A stretch of 64,000 bases of DNA, taken from Callorhinus ursinus. Taxonomy: Eukaryota; Chordata; Mammalia; Carnivora; Otariidae. Below the pieces are notes generated by a model, which saw only the letters and a list, made by a program, of their open reading frames with translations, made no database searches and was not told where the DNA came from. The position numbers and the translations under genes were made by a program. Where the stretch lies: NCBI RefSeq assembly GCF_003265705.1, contig NW_020312902.1, positions 7,519,795 to 7,583,794 of the forward strand, written 5' to 3'. Positions 33,061 through 44,009 of the stretch are shown piece by piece. Positions within the stretch are counted from its first letter, which is position 1; each line of letters starts with the position of its first letter.

Positions 33061-33759
33061 CTTCTGGTTCATAATAAGGAGACCTGAAGACGTCTCACTT
33101 CCCATTTCCCAGGTGGTAGTATGTCCTGTTCTTGATGCCTTCCTGGAGGGCCTGGGGACCGAGGATGGATGGGTCCCTTCCCAGACCCCTGATCAGAAGA
33201 GCTGGGACAATGCTGTCATGTTCTCACTCCGCTGACCACATTTTCAATGAGCTGACTCAAAGGTCAGAGCTACAGCGTTTGACACTCGAATCTTCTGTTT
33301 TACACATTTTATGCTTTATTAAGCCCCGGTTTGACAGTTGACTTAAGATCCATAATAAGAATTTTTACAGGAATCGACACACAGAGATCATACCAAACTC
33401 AGAGCTGGGGCACAGCTAATCATCTGGGGGTTTCCACTGTTTACAGGAGAATCCCATCAACATCCCAGAAGATTTCAAGGTTCCAGAGAAGGAATAGTTG
33501 ATTCTGGCTGGGAACATTGAGGAATTTGCCATGAAATTTGCATTTGAGTTGCATCTCGGAGAATGAGTAGGATTTGAACTGATGGAGATGGAAAGAAAGA
33601 AGAGTTTCAGCAAAGGCAGCAGGGAGGGAGGTAGAAGACATATTTCCTCCCCTAGGTATCCTCCAGAACCCTCCACTTTGGTGTCCTGTCCTGAGCACAG
33701 CGCCCTTATGTTCCTTACTTGACAAGAGTGATTGTTACCTCGAAAGGGGGCTTTTGATC
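33061..33759. other. Unique sequence
   Basis: No gene or repeat is recognised. Frames of 78-94 codons are unsupported. Confidence 0.45.
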
Positions 33760-33990
33760 AATCTGCGGGTGAGGGGCGCCTGGGTGACTCAGTCGGTTAA
33801 GGGTCTGCCTTTGGCTCAGGTCATGATCCCAGAGTCCTGGGATCGAGCCCTGCTTCGGCGCAGGGGGTCCCTGCTCAGCGGAGACTCTGCTTCTCCCTCT
33901 CCCTCTGCCTGCCACTCCCCCTGCTTGTGCTCTCTCCCTCTCTCTGACAAAGAAATAAGTAAAATCTTTTTTAAAAAAATCTGGGGGTGA
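33760..33990 (+). mobile_element. SINEC with 13-bp target duplication
   Basis: The body is 33773-33977, with head GGGGCGCCTGGGTGACTCAGTCGGTTAAGGGTCTGCC and a short insertion GCGCAGGGG after the B box. Flanks are AATCTGCGGGTGA (33760-33772) and AATCTGGGGGTGA (33978-33990), with one mismatch. Confidence 0.95.
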
Positions 33991-34084
33991 CTCCACTGAC
34001 TGAAGAGAAGTGGCTGAAGACAGGGAGGAAAGGCAGCACAGAAAAGATACTTCATCGTCCACCCACTTACCTCTCGTCTACATC

Positions 34085-34430
34085 CTCACGCATCCCATGC
34101 CCTAGAGCAGCCTGTTCGATATCCCCTCCACACACCCTTTTATGCTGTTCCCTCTGCCAGAAATGCCCTCCCCCCTCCCTCATCTTCTGTCCAAATCTCC
34201 CATCTCTTCTGCGAGCAACTTAAAGGGTAGACCAGCATCCTCCCCTCCTTCCCCAGCCAGAGGAGACATGACATTTCCCATCACAGCAGCTTCCCTGGGC
34301 CTCTCACTCGGTACCTTAGTTTCTTTGGGGGTCATGCTGTGATGCTCCTTGAGGCAGGGACTACATCCGATTCCTCCTTGGAGACCCAGAACCACCTAGT
34401 ACATGCGTGCGAGCTCCACACAGGTTAGAC
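34085..34430 (+). mobile_element. L2 3' region
   Basis: TTATGCTGTTCCCTCTGCCAGAAATGCCCTCCCCCCTCCC, CCAAATCTCCCATCTCTTCTGCGAGC, and TGCTCCTTGAGGCAGGGACTACATCCG are in sense L2 order. Confidence 0.8.
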
Positions 34431-34529
34431 GGAGGACCGAGCCTGAATCTAGAACTCCTGGGACCACTGCCCAGTTCTGACTCTGAGTTGCAAAATACAC
34501 AGGAGCAACGCAAAGCCAAGTTCACTCAC

Positions 34530-34747
34530 AGAACGCTTTTATTTTTTTAAGATTTTATTTATTTGACAGAGAGAGACACAGCGCGAGAGGGAACACAAGC
34601 AGGGGGAGTGGGAGAGGGAGAAGCAGGCCTCCTGCGGAGCAGGGAACCCGATGCGGGGCTCGATCCCAGGACCCTGGGACCATGACCTGAGCCGCAGGCA
34701 GACGCTTAACGACTGAGCCACCCAGGTGCCCCCAGAACGCTTTTATT
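34530..34747 (-). mobile_element. SINEC, antisense, with 14-bp target duplication
   Basis: The body is 34544-34733 on the minus strand. The A-tail appears as TTTTTTTAAGATTTTATTTATTTG at the left and the head as AACGACTGAGCCACCCAGGTGCCCCC at the right. A perfect duplication AGAACGCTTTTATT flanks it (34530-34543 and 34734-34747). It faces the sense SINE at 33773-33977. Confidence 0.96.
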
Positions 34748-35515
34748 CCATCGCCTGAAACCATGAGAGTGAAACTCCCCTGAGCACCTCGGGGCTTTAT
34801 AGCTAAATTTGCTTTTGCTTTGTCTGAATTTCACAGCTTTATCTTGTGGGACAAATTGCTTCCTGCCAGTATATTGGTAGTTTGTCGAGGGCCCAATATG
34901 CTCCACCTGGTGGTGGAGGAAAGATGACCTTGGCAAGAAAGTGTTCCTCTGCCCAGCAGGTTGCCCAAGCTGAAGTCCAGCAGCCACTGGGTGCGTGTGT
35001 GTGCACGTGTGACCATGTGCACCTGTGACCGTGGGCACACGCAGCTGTGGGCGTGTGGATGTGGGTGCTTGTCATGGCCTTACCAGCTCAATCCTCTCTT
35101 TTGGAAAATTTTTGTTTGGGGCTCCTTCACAAGTGGAGAAGAGGAGAGATACAGAAAGAGGGAGAGAGATCTATTCCCCAGGGGCAATCATGTTACCGGA
35201 AACCACCAGCAGCCGTCGTGTTTACCTTTCTCATTTATCCAAACCCCAAACAGCCCTCTGCACAAATCACATTTCAGCAGGGCAGATCATTCTGTCTGTA
35301 GCATAAACTTCTCACTGCATCTCTCTCTGGAGCAGCCTCTCTAGGTAAATATAAATCTATTCTAATGGCAACATTTGCAGAAGTAATGTTATTTGCCCTG
35401 ATTTAGAGAAAACACAACATAGGCTCTGGCAAAGCTGATCTTTTTCCTTAGAAATTAATCAAAGGCACATAATTCAGAGGCAACACGAATGCTCCATTGG
35501 CAGAGTGGAGTGCTG
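34748..35515. other. Unique sequence
   Basis: No gene is seen. A TGTG-rich stretch (34990-35060) precedes the large GT minisatellite. Several overlapping frames of up to 127 codons in all three plus frames are unsupported. Confidence 0.45.
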
Positions 35516-36177
35516 GGTGTGTGTGTGTGTGTGTGTGTGTCAGTGTGTGTGTGTGTGTGTGTGTGAGAGAGTGAATGTGTGTGTGTATGTCGCAGCAGGG
35601 ATGGTGTGTGTGTGTGAGTGTGTGTATGTCGCAGCAGGGATGGTGTGTGTGTGTGTGTGTGTGTGTGTTGCAGCAGGGATGGTGTGTGTGAGTGTGTGTG
35701 TGTCTCACAGCAGGGATGGTGTGTGTGTGTGTATGTCACAGCAGGGATGGTTGTGTGTGTGTGTGTGTGTCTCACAGCAGGGATGTTGTGTGTGTGTGTG
35801 TGTCAGTGTGTGTGTGTGTGAGAGTGAATGTGTGTGTGTATGTCACAGCAGGAATGGTGTGTGTGTGTGAGTGTGTGTCTGTCGCAGCAGGGATGGTGTG
35901 TGTGTGTGAGTGTGTGTATGTCGCAGCAGGGATGGTTGTGTGTGTGTGTGTGTCTCACAGCAGGGATGGTGTGTGTGAGTGTGTGAGTGTGTGTTGCAGC
36001 AGGGATGGTGTGTGTGAGTGTGTGTTGCAGTAGGGATGGTGTGTATAAGTGTGTGTGTGTGTTGCAGCAGGGATGGTGTGTGTGTGTGTGTCTGTGTGTT
36101 GCAGCAGGGATGGTGTGTGTGTGTGTGTTGCAGCAGGGATGGTGTGTATGAGTGTGTGTGTGTGTTGCAGCAGGGAT

Positions 36178-36219
<42 letters not shown>

Positions 36220-36233
36220 ACAGCAGGGATGGG
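35516..36233. repeat. Composite GT-rich minisatellite
   Basis: About 718 bp in which (TG)n runs of variable length are punctuated 17 times by a core of the form YRCAGCAGGGATGG (one copy GGAATGG, one CAGTAGGG, one GGATGTT). The spacing is irregular, 28-73 bp. A higher-order duplication is visible: the block starting CAGTGTGTG at 35541 is repeated from 35804, offset 263 bp, including the rare GAGAGTGAATGTG variant. Open frames in both strands (Cys-Val or His-Thr repeats, up to 121 codons) reflect this composition only. Confidence 0.97.
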
Positions 36234-36714
36234 GGCCATGATGAACTATTCCTGCCTTCTAACCCCTCCTGTGGGCAAGAGGAGAGGGCTCCCTTTCCTA
36301 TCGTGTAAGTGGCTTCCGGAGACCAGTTCACGAGATTCATATGGAGTTGAGAGAGATCAAATGGCTGTTTTTCACTGTACAACCAAGAATCTGTAAATTT
36401 TGCCCCAAGGGAATATAAAAAAACTCAATCCAGTGGTGACCTAGTCTGCCTTTGCAGGAGAGCCTCTGAGAGTGCTAAAGCAGACAATTACTTGGGGGTG
36501 GGGGGGGTAAGGTGTGGGGGCAGGGAAGACAGAGTTTTAATGACCACAGCACTGTGGCAGAAGCAGGGGAGATTGGGAACGGGGGTAAGATACTGCCTTT
36601 CTGAGCCCATTCCACCTCTAGCCCCTGAGGATAGGGATACAGAATCTGTAATCAATGATTCTTTTAAAAATACTACAGTACAGCCCTGTTCTAAAGCGCC
36701 ATTCACTGCAACCA
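36234..36714. other. Unique sequence
   Basis: No gene is recognised. There is a G-run at 36494-36508. The 95-114 codon frames on opposite strands (36488-36836) are mutually overlapping and extend into the MIR that follows. Confidence 0.45.
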
Positions 36715-36718
36715 GGAT

Positions 36719-36960
36719 AGTAGGCATCACGGCTCTGGAGCCAGACTTACTATTCTCAAATCCCACTTCTACCATTTACAAACTAGGTGATCTTGGGCTA
36801 GTTAGCCTTCCTATGCCCCTGGTTTCTCATGTATAAACTGATTTGATAGGAGTCGTGAAGATTAAATGAGTTAATACGTGCAAAGGACCTAGAACGGCAG
36901 CTGGTGCAGTCAGCACACTTGTGAACTATCATACTGTTACCGTTATTCATAGTATTAATG
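36719..36960 (+). mobile_element. MIR SINE, near full length
   Basis: GGCATCACGGCTCTGGAGCCAGACTTACTATTCTCAAATCCCACTTCTACCATTTACAAACTAGGTGATCTTGGGC, then GATTAAATGAGTTAATACGTGCAAAGGACCTAGAACGGC. Very well preserved. Confidence 0.93.
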
Positions 36961-37254
36961 AAACCCGCCGTGGGAACCTCTTGTTGGCCCATGTTCCTGT
37001 GAAGACCACATCACAGGAGAGCATCAAATGTGTAATCTACATACCTCATGGGTGACAAAAAGAAAAGCTCCAAGGGTTTAGGATGCGAGGGTTGGAAGAG
37101 TTAATCCAGCCACCCCCTCACAGTCCAGGATCTCTCTGCACCCAGGCCAAAGCCTTGCTGAAGCCTCCTGTTTTTCTTGGGTTGGTTGTTTGAAATCAGC
37201 TTTTATTGTCAGGGGCCATTTTCTGTCTTCAGAGCGGAAGTGGGTTGGAAACAA

Positions 37255-37370
37255 CATACGATGGAGACTCAAGTCCAAATTTCATGTCAGTGGGCCCTGT
37301 GATTTGTTCAAGTCCCTTCCCTACGTGGCTTCAGTTTCTCCATCTGTTCAATGAAGAGGTGGCACCGATG
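37255..37370 (+). mobile_element. MIR fragment
   Basis: ATGGAGACTCAAGTCCAAATTTC...TGTGATTTGTTCAAGTCCCTTCCCTACGTGGCTTCAGTTTCTCCATCTGTTCAATG. Confidence 0.75.
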
Positions 37371-38134
37371 GACTCTAAAGAATCACCCAGCATCACCAAT
37401 AGTGCATGTAACACCCTGGTCCTCTAGGTAGGCTCAACTTTCAGCAGCAGGCAATATCTTGGGGATCACCACTGGCCCAGGACTCTGGCTAGAGCAGTGA
37501 GCAGAGTCATGATTTTAGTTGTTGCTATCTCAGTAGTTTGGTCTGTGTCTCAGCAGGTACAGGGGAATCATACTGAGCATGAGTCTCCTGACTGATCCTT
37601 ACTGCAGTGCTCTTATACTGAGGCCAATAACAACGGCCAAAGTGGAGGCATTGGACTCTACGGATCAGTCACTTCCCTCCAAAGGGCTGCTGATTCTCAG
37701 ACTTCTTCCTTGTGTGATCCTCTGAGGGCTCCAGTAGAGCCTGGGCTCTGGTAATCCCACCTTCCAGGGGACACTGCTCATGGTATGGGCCTTGCCACCC
37801 CCAATAGCCTCTGGCAATTCGGCCCTTTGTCTCTTTCTTGTTCTGTGGCCCTTGTCAATCCCGGAGCTGGTGAGCACCGTTGGAGAGAAGAGGCTGCCTC
37901 AGCTTCCCCCGCACTCCTGTTCCTTGAAACCACATTTCTCCTCCATAGCAGTTTCAGAACAGGATCTGAGAAACACCATGTTTCAAATACAGCAGGAGCA
38001 CTGCCAGCTAGATAAGGCAGGAGGACTAAGTCTGTTCTCAGCTATCAGAGAGTGCATCATTCAACAAACCCTCTGACAAGGATGGAGCACCGACCATGTA
38101 TTAATAACAGTAGAGGAACCTTTGAATGTGAACT
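37371..38134. other. Unique sequence
   Basis: No gene is supported. Plus frames of 98 and 76 codons at 37780-38076 overlap each other and a minus frame. Confidence 0.45.
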
Positions 38135-38275
38135 GGTTCTCGATATTGTAGAGACTCTTTATACTTTTTATCTCTTTAAAATTTACGATAACCTTATGAA
38201 AGAGCTACTAGTACGATGTGCGTTTTATGACTGGAGACACTGAGGCTCAAAAAGCTTTAAGAACATCACCAGGAC
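38135..38275 (-). mobile_element. MIR fragment
   Basis: ATACTTTTTATCTCTTTAAAATTTACGATAACCTTATGAAAGAGCTACTAGTACGATGTGCGTTTTATGACTGGAGACACTGAGGCTCAAAAAGC: antisense MIR. Confidence 0.75.
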
Positions 38276-38405
38276 TTGACCCAGAGACATTACAATAGGA
38301 AATAAAAAACAGCAGAAGGCTTCACCTCTGTCTCGTAGAGTGCATATCCTGCTGGAGAAAGAGGATGTGGGCTCTGCCTGGCTTTGTCCTGTGCTGCCAT
38401 TTGAC

Positions 38406-38455
38406 AGATAAGATAATATACTGTGCCTCTGATAGATAAGATAATATACTATGCA
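38406..38455. repeat. 28-bp tandem duplication with GATA motifs
   Basis: AGATAAGATAATATACT occurs at 38406-38422 and 38434-38450, with period 28. Each copy holds two overlapping AGATAA/GATAAG motifs. Confidence 0.9.
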
Positions 38456-38989
38456 GATTATGAGATATGAGAGCCCACTCACTGGGACCTAGAGAAGCGG
38501 GGAAAGCTGAATGGGTTTTCAGGCAAGCTTTGCAGGATAGAGAGGGATGCTCTAAGCAAAAGGAGACCAGATTAGGTGAGAAAAATCACACTAGCAAAGA
38601 CCACCCAACTGTGCCATTCAAGATCCCATTTCCTTCTAGTTATCTTGGACTGAGGATGCTGATTTGGATCATGGAAAAGGAGTTTGGAAGCAAATGCTGG
38701 GGTGTTCCCTCTCATTCGGAGCTACTGCTGGCCTGGAGAACCAAGGCCGGCTGCATAGAAACATGTACCAGGAAAGAGCACTAAGGAAAGGTCTTCATGA
38801 AATGTGATAAGGCTCAAATTAAAGTCAAGTTTGATATTTCTAAGAGGCAGCTGCTTAAACATTTTCAGCAAATGTCACTAGCAGTAGAAAACATAAAGGC
38901 ATACTCCCAGTATGTTTACCTGTTTGGATTTTAAAATTCATGCCACACTTGTATAATTCTAAAATATATCCATGTTCATTTCAATTCCC
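38456..38989. other. Unique sequence
   Basis: A 105-codon plus frame (38467-38784) has no recognisable domain. Nothing else is seen. Confidence 0.45.
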
Positions 38990-39120
38990 TTACTTAATAA
39001 TTCCACAGATGTGTGTTGAGCCCCTGATCTGTGCTGGGAACTGTTCTGGACACCTGGGAAAAGCAGTGAACATAAATGACAGCCTCATTCTCATGAAGTT
39101 GCATTCTAGAGTTTCTTCTC
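38990..39120 (-). mobile_element. L2 3' end
   Basis: CACAGATGTGTGTTGAGCCCCTGATCTGTGCTGGGAACTGTTCTGGACACCTGGGAAAAGCAGTGAACATAAATGACAG...CATGAAGTTGCATTCTAGAG. Confidence 0.85.
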
Positions 39121-39439
39121 ACATTTTGGTAGAAAATGGTAGTTCCTTGGAGATGTGGCACATCCATTCTGAGCTTCCTATATCCCCAACACCTCGCCTG
39201 TGGGGGTTCCCGTGGGCATGCATGCCCACATTTGAGAAGCAGAGTTCTCAGGAGAGACTCTGGCAAGCCATGGAAACAGATAGGACATCCCTACTTTACT
39301 TTAAGGATTGTTCTGGAAAATCTGGGGGTGGATCTTCCAAAGCCACACATCAGTAACAGAATCTCTCTTCCTCACCTATTATTAACACTCTTAGGAAGAA
39401 CAAGGACCCTGATCCTATGATCTTTCATTGTTGCCATGC

Positions 39440-39940
39440 TATGCCTCTATCAGTCAGTGATGGTTGCCAGTAACAGAAAATCCAACCCCAAACAGCTTGA
39501 ACAATAGGATAATAACACATTCATTATCTCACCTAGGAAGGGATGTGTGATGGGGTGGCTCCAAGGTGACCAATTCGGTGTCCCAGTAAGCATCACGAAC
39601 CTGCATTCTTTGCCCTTTCTTCTCTGCCACACCCAACATGCTGGCTTGCCCTCCAGGTCCAGTTCCTTCATGGCCCAAGGAAGACTACTGCATTTTCAAC
39701 TTTTACATGCAAGTGTCCAGAGGAGAGAACAACTTGTTTCTCTATGTGCTTTTGTTTGGTTCATTGTTTTTAGAGCAAGGAACCTACCCTGAAGTCCCAT
39801 CACATCTCAGCCACAACAGTCCCTGGCAAAGTGAGCAGGATTGCCATGATTGGCTAGGATACTTCTCTATGCTGGAAGATGAATCTTGGATTAAATGGGG
39901 GTCTGCAAATGAGGGGAAAGGAGAAATGCCTGGTGGGCAG
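39440..39940 (-). mobile_element. Possible ancient LTR-type repeat
   Basis: CAGTAACAGAAAATCCAACCCCAAACAGCTTGAACAATAGGATAATAACACATTCATTATCTCAC and the later TCCCTGGCAAAGTGAGCAGGATTGCCATGATTGGCTAGG resemble a widespread decayed mammalian LTR-like repeat. The family and ends are unresolved. Confidence 0.4.
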
Positions 39941-40149
39941 TGAAGAGGCTCTGACACCTTGACTTCCTCTCATATGTTGAATTTCAAGAAGGTACTATAT
40001 GATATTATGTAGACTGAAAGCTCCCGTGTATTGATTGCCTCCTACTCGACAAACACTGTCCTTGGCGCAGTAAAAGCCGTTAATTCCACTTGGCCCCAAC
40101 CCTGTGTTCTCTTCAAAATTCCTCTCATAATCTAAAAATTCTTGTCTGC

Positions 40150-40285
40150 TTATTTATTATGTTGCCTCCCCGGTTAGAACACAAGCTCTAAGAAGGCAGC
40201 ACTCATGTTTGTCTTGTTCATTGTCCCAAAACCTAGCATAGCACATGGCACATAATTGGTACTCAATTAATAGTTTTGAAGAAAG
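40150..40285 (+). mobile_element. L2 3' end
   Basis: GGTTAGAACACAAGCTCTAAGAAGGCAGCACTCATGTTTGTCTTGTTCATTG...CACATGGCACATAATTGGTACTCAATTAATAG. Confidence 0.85.
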
Positions 40286-40349
40286 AAAGAAATAAGTGAA
40301 CTCCTTTACAAGGTGAGAGATTCTCCCAATGCTTCTATAGCCATTCTTC

Positions 40350-40480
40350 CTATCTTGCATTTGGGGAAACTGGCTGATAGAGGTTAGGTAACCTTCTCAA
40401 GGTCATTTGAGGAGCATATGACACAATCAAACTTTAAACCTAGTCTGTCAGATTCCTCATCCTTGCTCCTTCCTGTCCCT
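40350..40480 (-). mobile_element. MIR fragment
   Basis: TTGGGGAAACTGGCTGATAGAGGTTAGGTAACCTTCTCAAGGTCATTTGAGGAGC: antisense MIR core. Confidence 0.75.
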
Positions 40481-40811
40481 CGGAGAAGACAGTCTTTGAT
40501 TTAATGATTTCTCTTCTTGGGTGGCTGCACACACTTAACTGCAAATTGGAGCCATTCATTCAGTCCCCTCTGCTCCTGCTCTTTTCCTGGGTCAGAACAC
40601 TCTCTACCTCTCTGTGCAGAGCACCCCCCCCTACATATACACATCCATGTCCAGAGTTCACTTAGGACACCCGCTTTTCTGAAGTCATCGCTCTATTCCC
40701 TACCTCCATTGTTTCACCCTCTGCCTCTAGCTTAATTATTCCCATACACAGACCTCATCTCCCCAGAGAGATTGAAAAGACTCAAGGGTCAGGAATACTC
40801 CATCACCTTGG

Positions 40812-41065
40812 GAGGCAACATAGAATAATGGTTAAGACCTCAGATTCCAGGACCAGACGACCTGTGTGCAAATTCCAGCTTCTCCTCTTGTGGATGGTGT
40901 GATCTCGGGTGAGTTTCTTCCCGTCTATGGGCCTCAGTTTCCTCTTCTGTAGAATGGGAATAACAATGGTATGTAGGGTTGTTGTGAAGTCCTAGCTAAT
41001 ATGTGTAAAACTTAATGCAAAGCACATAGTGAGAGCCAAGTAGATGTCAACTGTCACTTTTCACT
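40812..41065 (+). mobile_element. MIR SINE, full length
   Basis: GGCAACATAGAATAATGGTTAAGACCTCAGATTCCAGGACCAGACGACCTGTGTGC, GGGCCTCAGTTTCCTCTTCTGTAGAATGGGAATAAC, GGTTGTTGTGAAGTCCTAGCTAATATGTG, GCAAAGCACATAGTGAG. Head to tail order is complete. Confidence 0.95.
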
Positions 41066-41174
41066 TTTCTTCTTTTTGTTCTCCAACAGTGCCAGGCACC
41101 TAAAAAATACTTTAAAATTCTTACTAACTTGAATACACTAATTCTCTGGCTACTTTCTCAGTATGCAGTATTTC

Positions 41175-41300
41175 TTGCCTACCACACTGCAAATTCCAAG
41201 GACAGGCATTGCTAGTGTTTTCTCTTTCCTCCCTTTCAGGGTCTACCATTGTAGGAAGAACTAGACAGGTACTTAATAAATCCTTATGGAAATGAACAAA
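41175..41300 (+). mobile_element. L2 3' end, decayed
   Basis: CTGCAAATTCCAAGGACAGGCATTGCTAGTG...GGTACTTAATAAATCCTTATGGAAATGAAC fits the L2 terminus only loosely. Confidence 0.5.
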
Positions 41301-41830
41301 CCAAAAAGGCCTTGGGCTTTGGGGAAAATTCTCATTTGATTTTCTTTTCTGCCTTTCCTCTCTTCTTTAATTGTACGTCTCTTCTTTCTTCCTAAAATCA
41401 GATTAAGCCCCCCTGAGCCTAAACCAAAAGTGTTTCAAGTCATTTTCCTAATGGATATGAATTGACTGTAATCCTTTTGTTTTGTGGCTACTGGCAGTTG
41501 GTTAGGCAGGTGACCGAGATGAAGATTTTAATCACTCCCAAAATATAGTATTAGCTTACAAAATGTCAGCCCTCCGCTGCACTGGACAGTCATTAATGAT
41601 GACATTGTAGCTGAGGAAAGGGCCCCAAGAAACCTTAATTGGCCTTCGGCTGATTTTAGGAACCAGACCTTTCTTGTGATTTGCTGCAAAACTCATATTC
41701 TCTGAAATAAGAAGATCAGTCATGGGACACTGCAGTGAGAACATTATAGAAAATAGCTCAAGGACAGATCCGTGCACTACAGTTTCATTACGAAGCTAGG
41801 ACCAGGCCCAATCTTCAATGCACTTGTTTT
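41301..41830. other. Unique sequence, possible conserved noncoding stretch
   Basis: Repeat-free. 41440-41790 contains TTAATGATGACATTG, AACCTTAATTGGCC and GATTTTAATCACTCCC, a look shared by developmental enhancers. No exon is seen. Confidence 0.4.
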
Positions 41831-42088
41831 TGGGAGGACTCATTTCTTTCTTTTTATTTTTTTTTAAGATTTATTTATTTATTTTGAGAGAGAGTGAGAG
41901 AGAGAGAGAGCAAGTGGGGGGAGGGGCAGAGGGAAAGGGAGAGAGAGAATCTCAAGCAGACTCCCCCCTGAATGCACAGCCTGATGCGGGGACCCACATA
42001 AGAAGCCTGAGATCATGACCTGAGCCAAAACCAAGAGTCGGACACTCAACCAACTGAACCACCCAGGTGCCCCTGGGAGGACTTATTT
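41831..42088 (-). mobile_element. Older SINEC, antisense, with 15-bp target duplication
   Basis: The body is 41846-42073. The head in antisense reads ACTCAACCAACTGAACCACCCAGGTGCCCC, with an (AG)n-rich middle. Flanks are TGGGAGGACTCATTT (41831-41845) and TGGGAGGACTTATTT (42074-42088), with one mismatch. It belongs to the older CCAAGAGTCGGAC type, not the young arctoid type. Confidence 0.94.
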
Positions 42089-43940
42089 TTTTTTTATCAA
42101 GACTTGACTTCTAAAGGCAATGGGAAGAGGTGGTCCCAACAAGATTTCTCTTTGATCCACACTCAAGTGAAACCAAACAGAAATACTGATAACAGTGGAA
42201 AAGAAGAAAGCTGACTTACTTTGGGCAGGAAACTATTTTTGCCAAAAGATGAGTTTGGAATGGAATTAAAAACATGAAAGTATTTCGCTTGTGGCCATTC
42301 CAGTGGTACCTGCACTCACACGCATACGGTAGATCTTATTAACATAGAATAGGGCTGGCAAATGAGTGTCATCGTGCATAACATTTCTGATCAATTATAG
42401 TGGCTGCTGAGAACACAGTATCCAAAAGGATTCTCCTGTTGCATTTCAGCTCAGTAAGAGAATGCTGGAACCATTCAATAATGTCTGCTGTGGCAGAGGA
42501 AGTGAAACCCATGCACTAAGGACTTGCCATCCTCGACTTGGAACAGGGGAGGCAGGATGGATTTCTGAGGTAAGTGTAGAAATACCTATAAAAGCTCTGT
42601 TGCATTATTATTTTTCATTTCATTACTGTTTTTCATTGCAAATGGTAGCATAAATCATAAATATGAATATCCAAAGTTAGAGCACTTCTTTCAAAGTTTC
42701 TAATCAGTGGGCTCTCCCAGTTCCTGTTTCCTTTTCATGAGAGCCATTGTGACAGGTCTGCCAGTGAGAGAAACAGGCCTATGCTGAGGAACTGTTTTAT
42801 GGTAATAAAGGAGAAAAACGTAAATGCCAGTGTGGCTTATGGCAAACACCTCCCTGAGTACGACTAGCCTTGAAGCAAACTTCATACACCCACCCCCATT
42901 TCCATAGTGGGTTCAGGAAGGCCCTTAAAAGAGAGAGGTCTTGCTCATTCTCACCAATTACTGGAAGAACCGGCTGGTGAGTAACTTCCCTGTTCCCTGG
43001 CACTTGACTTGAGATCTGCGTCATTGGTTCAGAACAGTCAAAGGGAACAGGAGGGGCTATGCAGGAGAAAAGGTCATGTCACCAAAGGCACCTCAGGCTC
43101 CCTGCTGACACTGCCCCCAACGTAGGCTCTGACAGCCATTTGGCAAATCCACCCCTCCAGTACTGATCTCAGTGACAGCTTGAGAGAGGGCTGGGGAGAT
43201 TTTCCCTTTCTTGAGAGAAGTCAACACAGCAAGAAACAACTTCTTTGCACATTTTGGGGTGATCTGCAGTCTCATGGAAAAGGCATCATGGATTCAGGAC
43301 AAGGGGAGGGTTTCCCTGTGCATCTTAGACTGGAGGGCCAGAGACCAGCGGTAACTCAGGAATAGAGACAGCGAGCATATTTCTAAAGACATTTCACTCT
43401 TTTCAAAGTTCAGCCCTCTAAGTTTTCAGTGGAAGTTTGAGATGGAAGGGATGGAAGAGGGCTTTTCTGTGAAACAGAACTGTCAGCAAGTTCCACGTTC
43501 TGGCTGATCGGCTCCCCTTTCTGGCTGATGGAAGCAAGAAGACCTCTTCGGCAATACCAAGAAAGGTATCTGGTAAAAGGCAACAGAGTTGGACTAGATA
43601 CTGGCTCAGAAAAGTCACTGTCTTCCTTTCCCTCCCCACTCTGACATCAATAACTGCAGAGTCAGCCCTGGTTTCTAAAAAACTTCTTGATGAAAATCTG
43701 AACAATGTTTTCTGTTTTACCTTATGAAGTGGAAAATCCCCGAAGGGGGGAAAAAAGGGACTACAGTCTAGTTGAAAATTAAGTTAAACTCAATTAATTT
43801 GCATAAATGCATTGGGTTGCTTTGGTATTGTAATTAATTCTTGGTTTGTAAAGTGGAGTTTGTCCCTGCAGACCGTGTCCCAGAGTGCTCCATGTGCAAT
43901 TGCTCTAACCTGGCTGGCAGCCTGGCTTCAAGGGCACCAG
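42089..43940. other. Unique sequence, possible conserved noncoding stretch near the right
   Basis: No gene is recognised; the 95-codon minus frame (43418-43705) lacks any motif. 43780-43860 holds CTCAATTAATTTGCATAAATGCATT and TTGTAATTAATTC, combining octamer-like and homeodomain-like motifs. Confidence 0.4.
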
Positions 43941-43944
43941 CAGA

Positions 43945-44005
43945 TGGATTGTAAGCTCTCTGAGGACAGAGACAAGCCTGATATTGCTCTGTTAGATAAA
44001 TATGT
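43945..44005 (+). mobile_element. L2 3' fragment
   Basis: GATTGTAAGCTCTCTGAGGACAGAGACAAGCCTGATATTGCTCTG is the sense L2 block. It meets an opposite L2 tail to tail just to the right. Confidence 0.7.
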
Positions 44006-44009
44006 GATC

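Noticed and set aside
35516..36233. CRISPR-like array (repeated core with variable spacers)
   Set aside because: The spacers are GT runs of variable length, not unique sequences, and the DNA is a mammalian genome.
35448..36396. Long Cys-Val and His-Thr repeat frames on both strands
   Set aside because: They are translations of the GT minisatellite; dinucleotide runs rarely contain stops in any frame.
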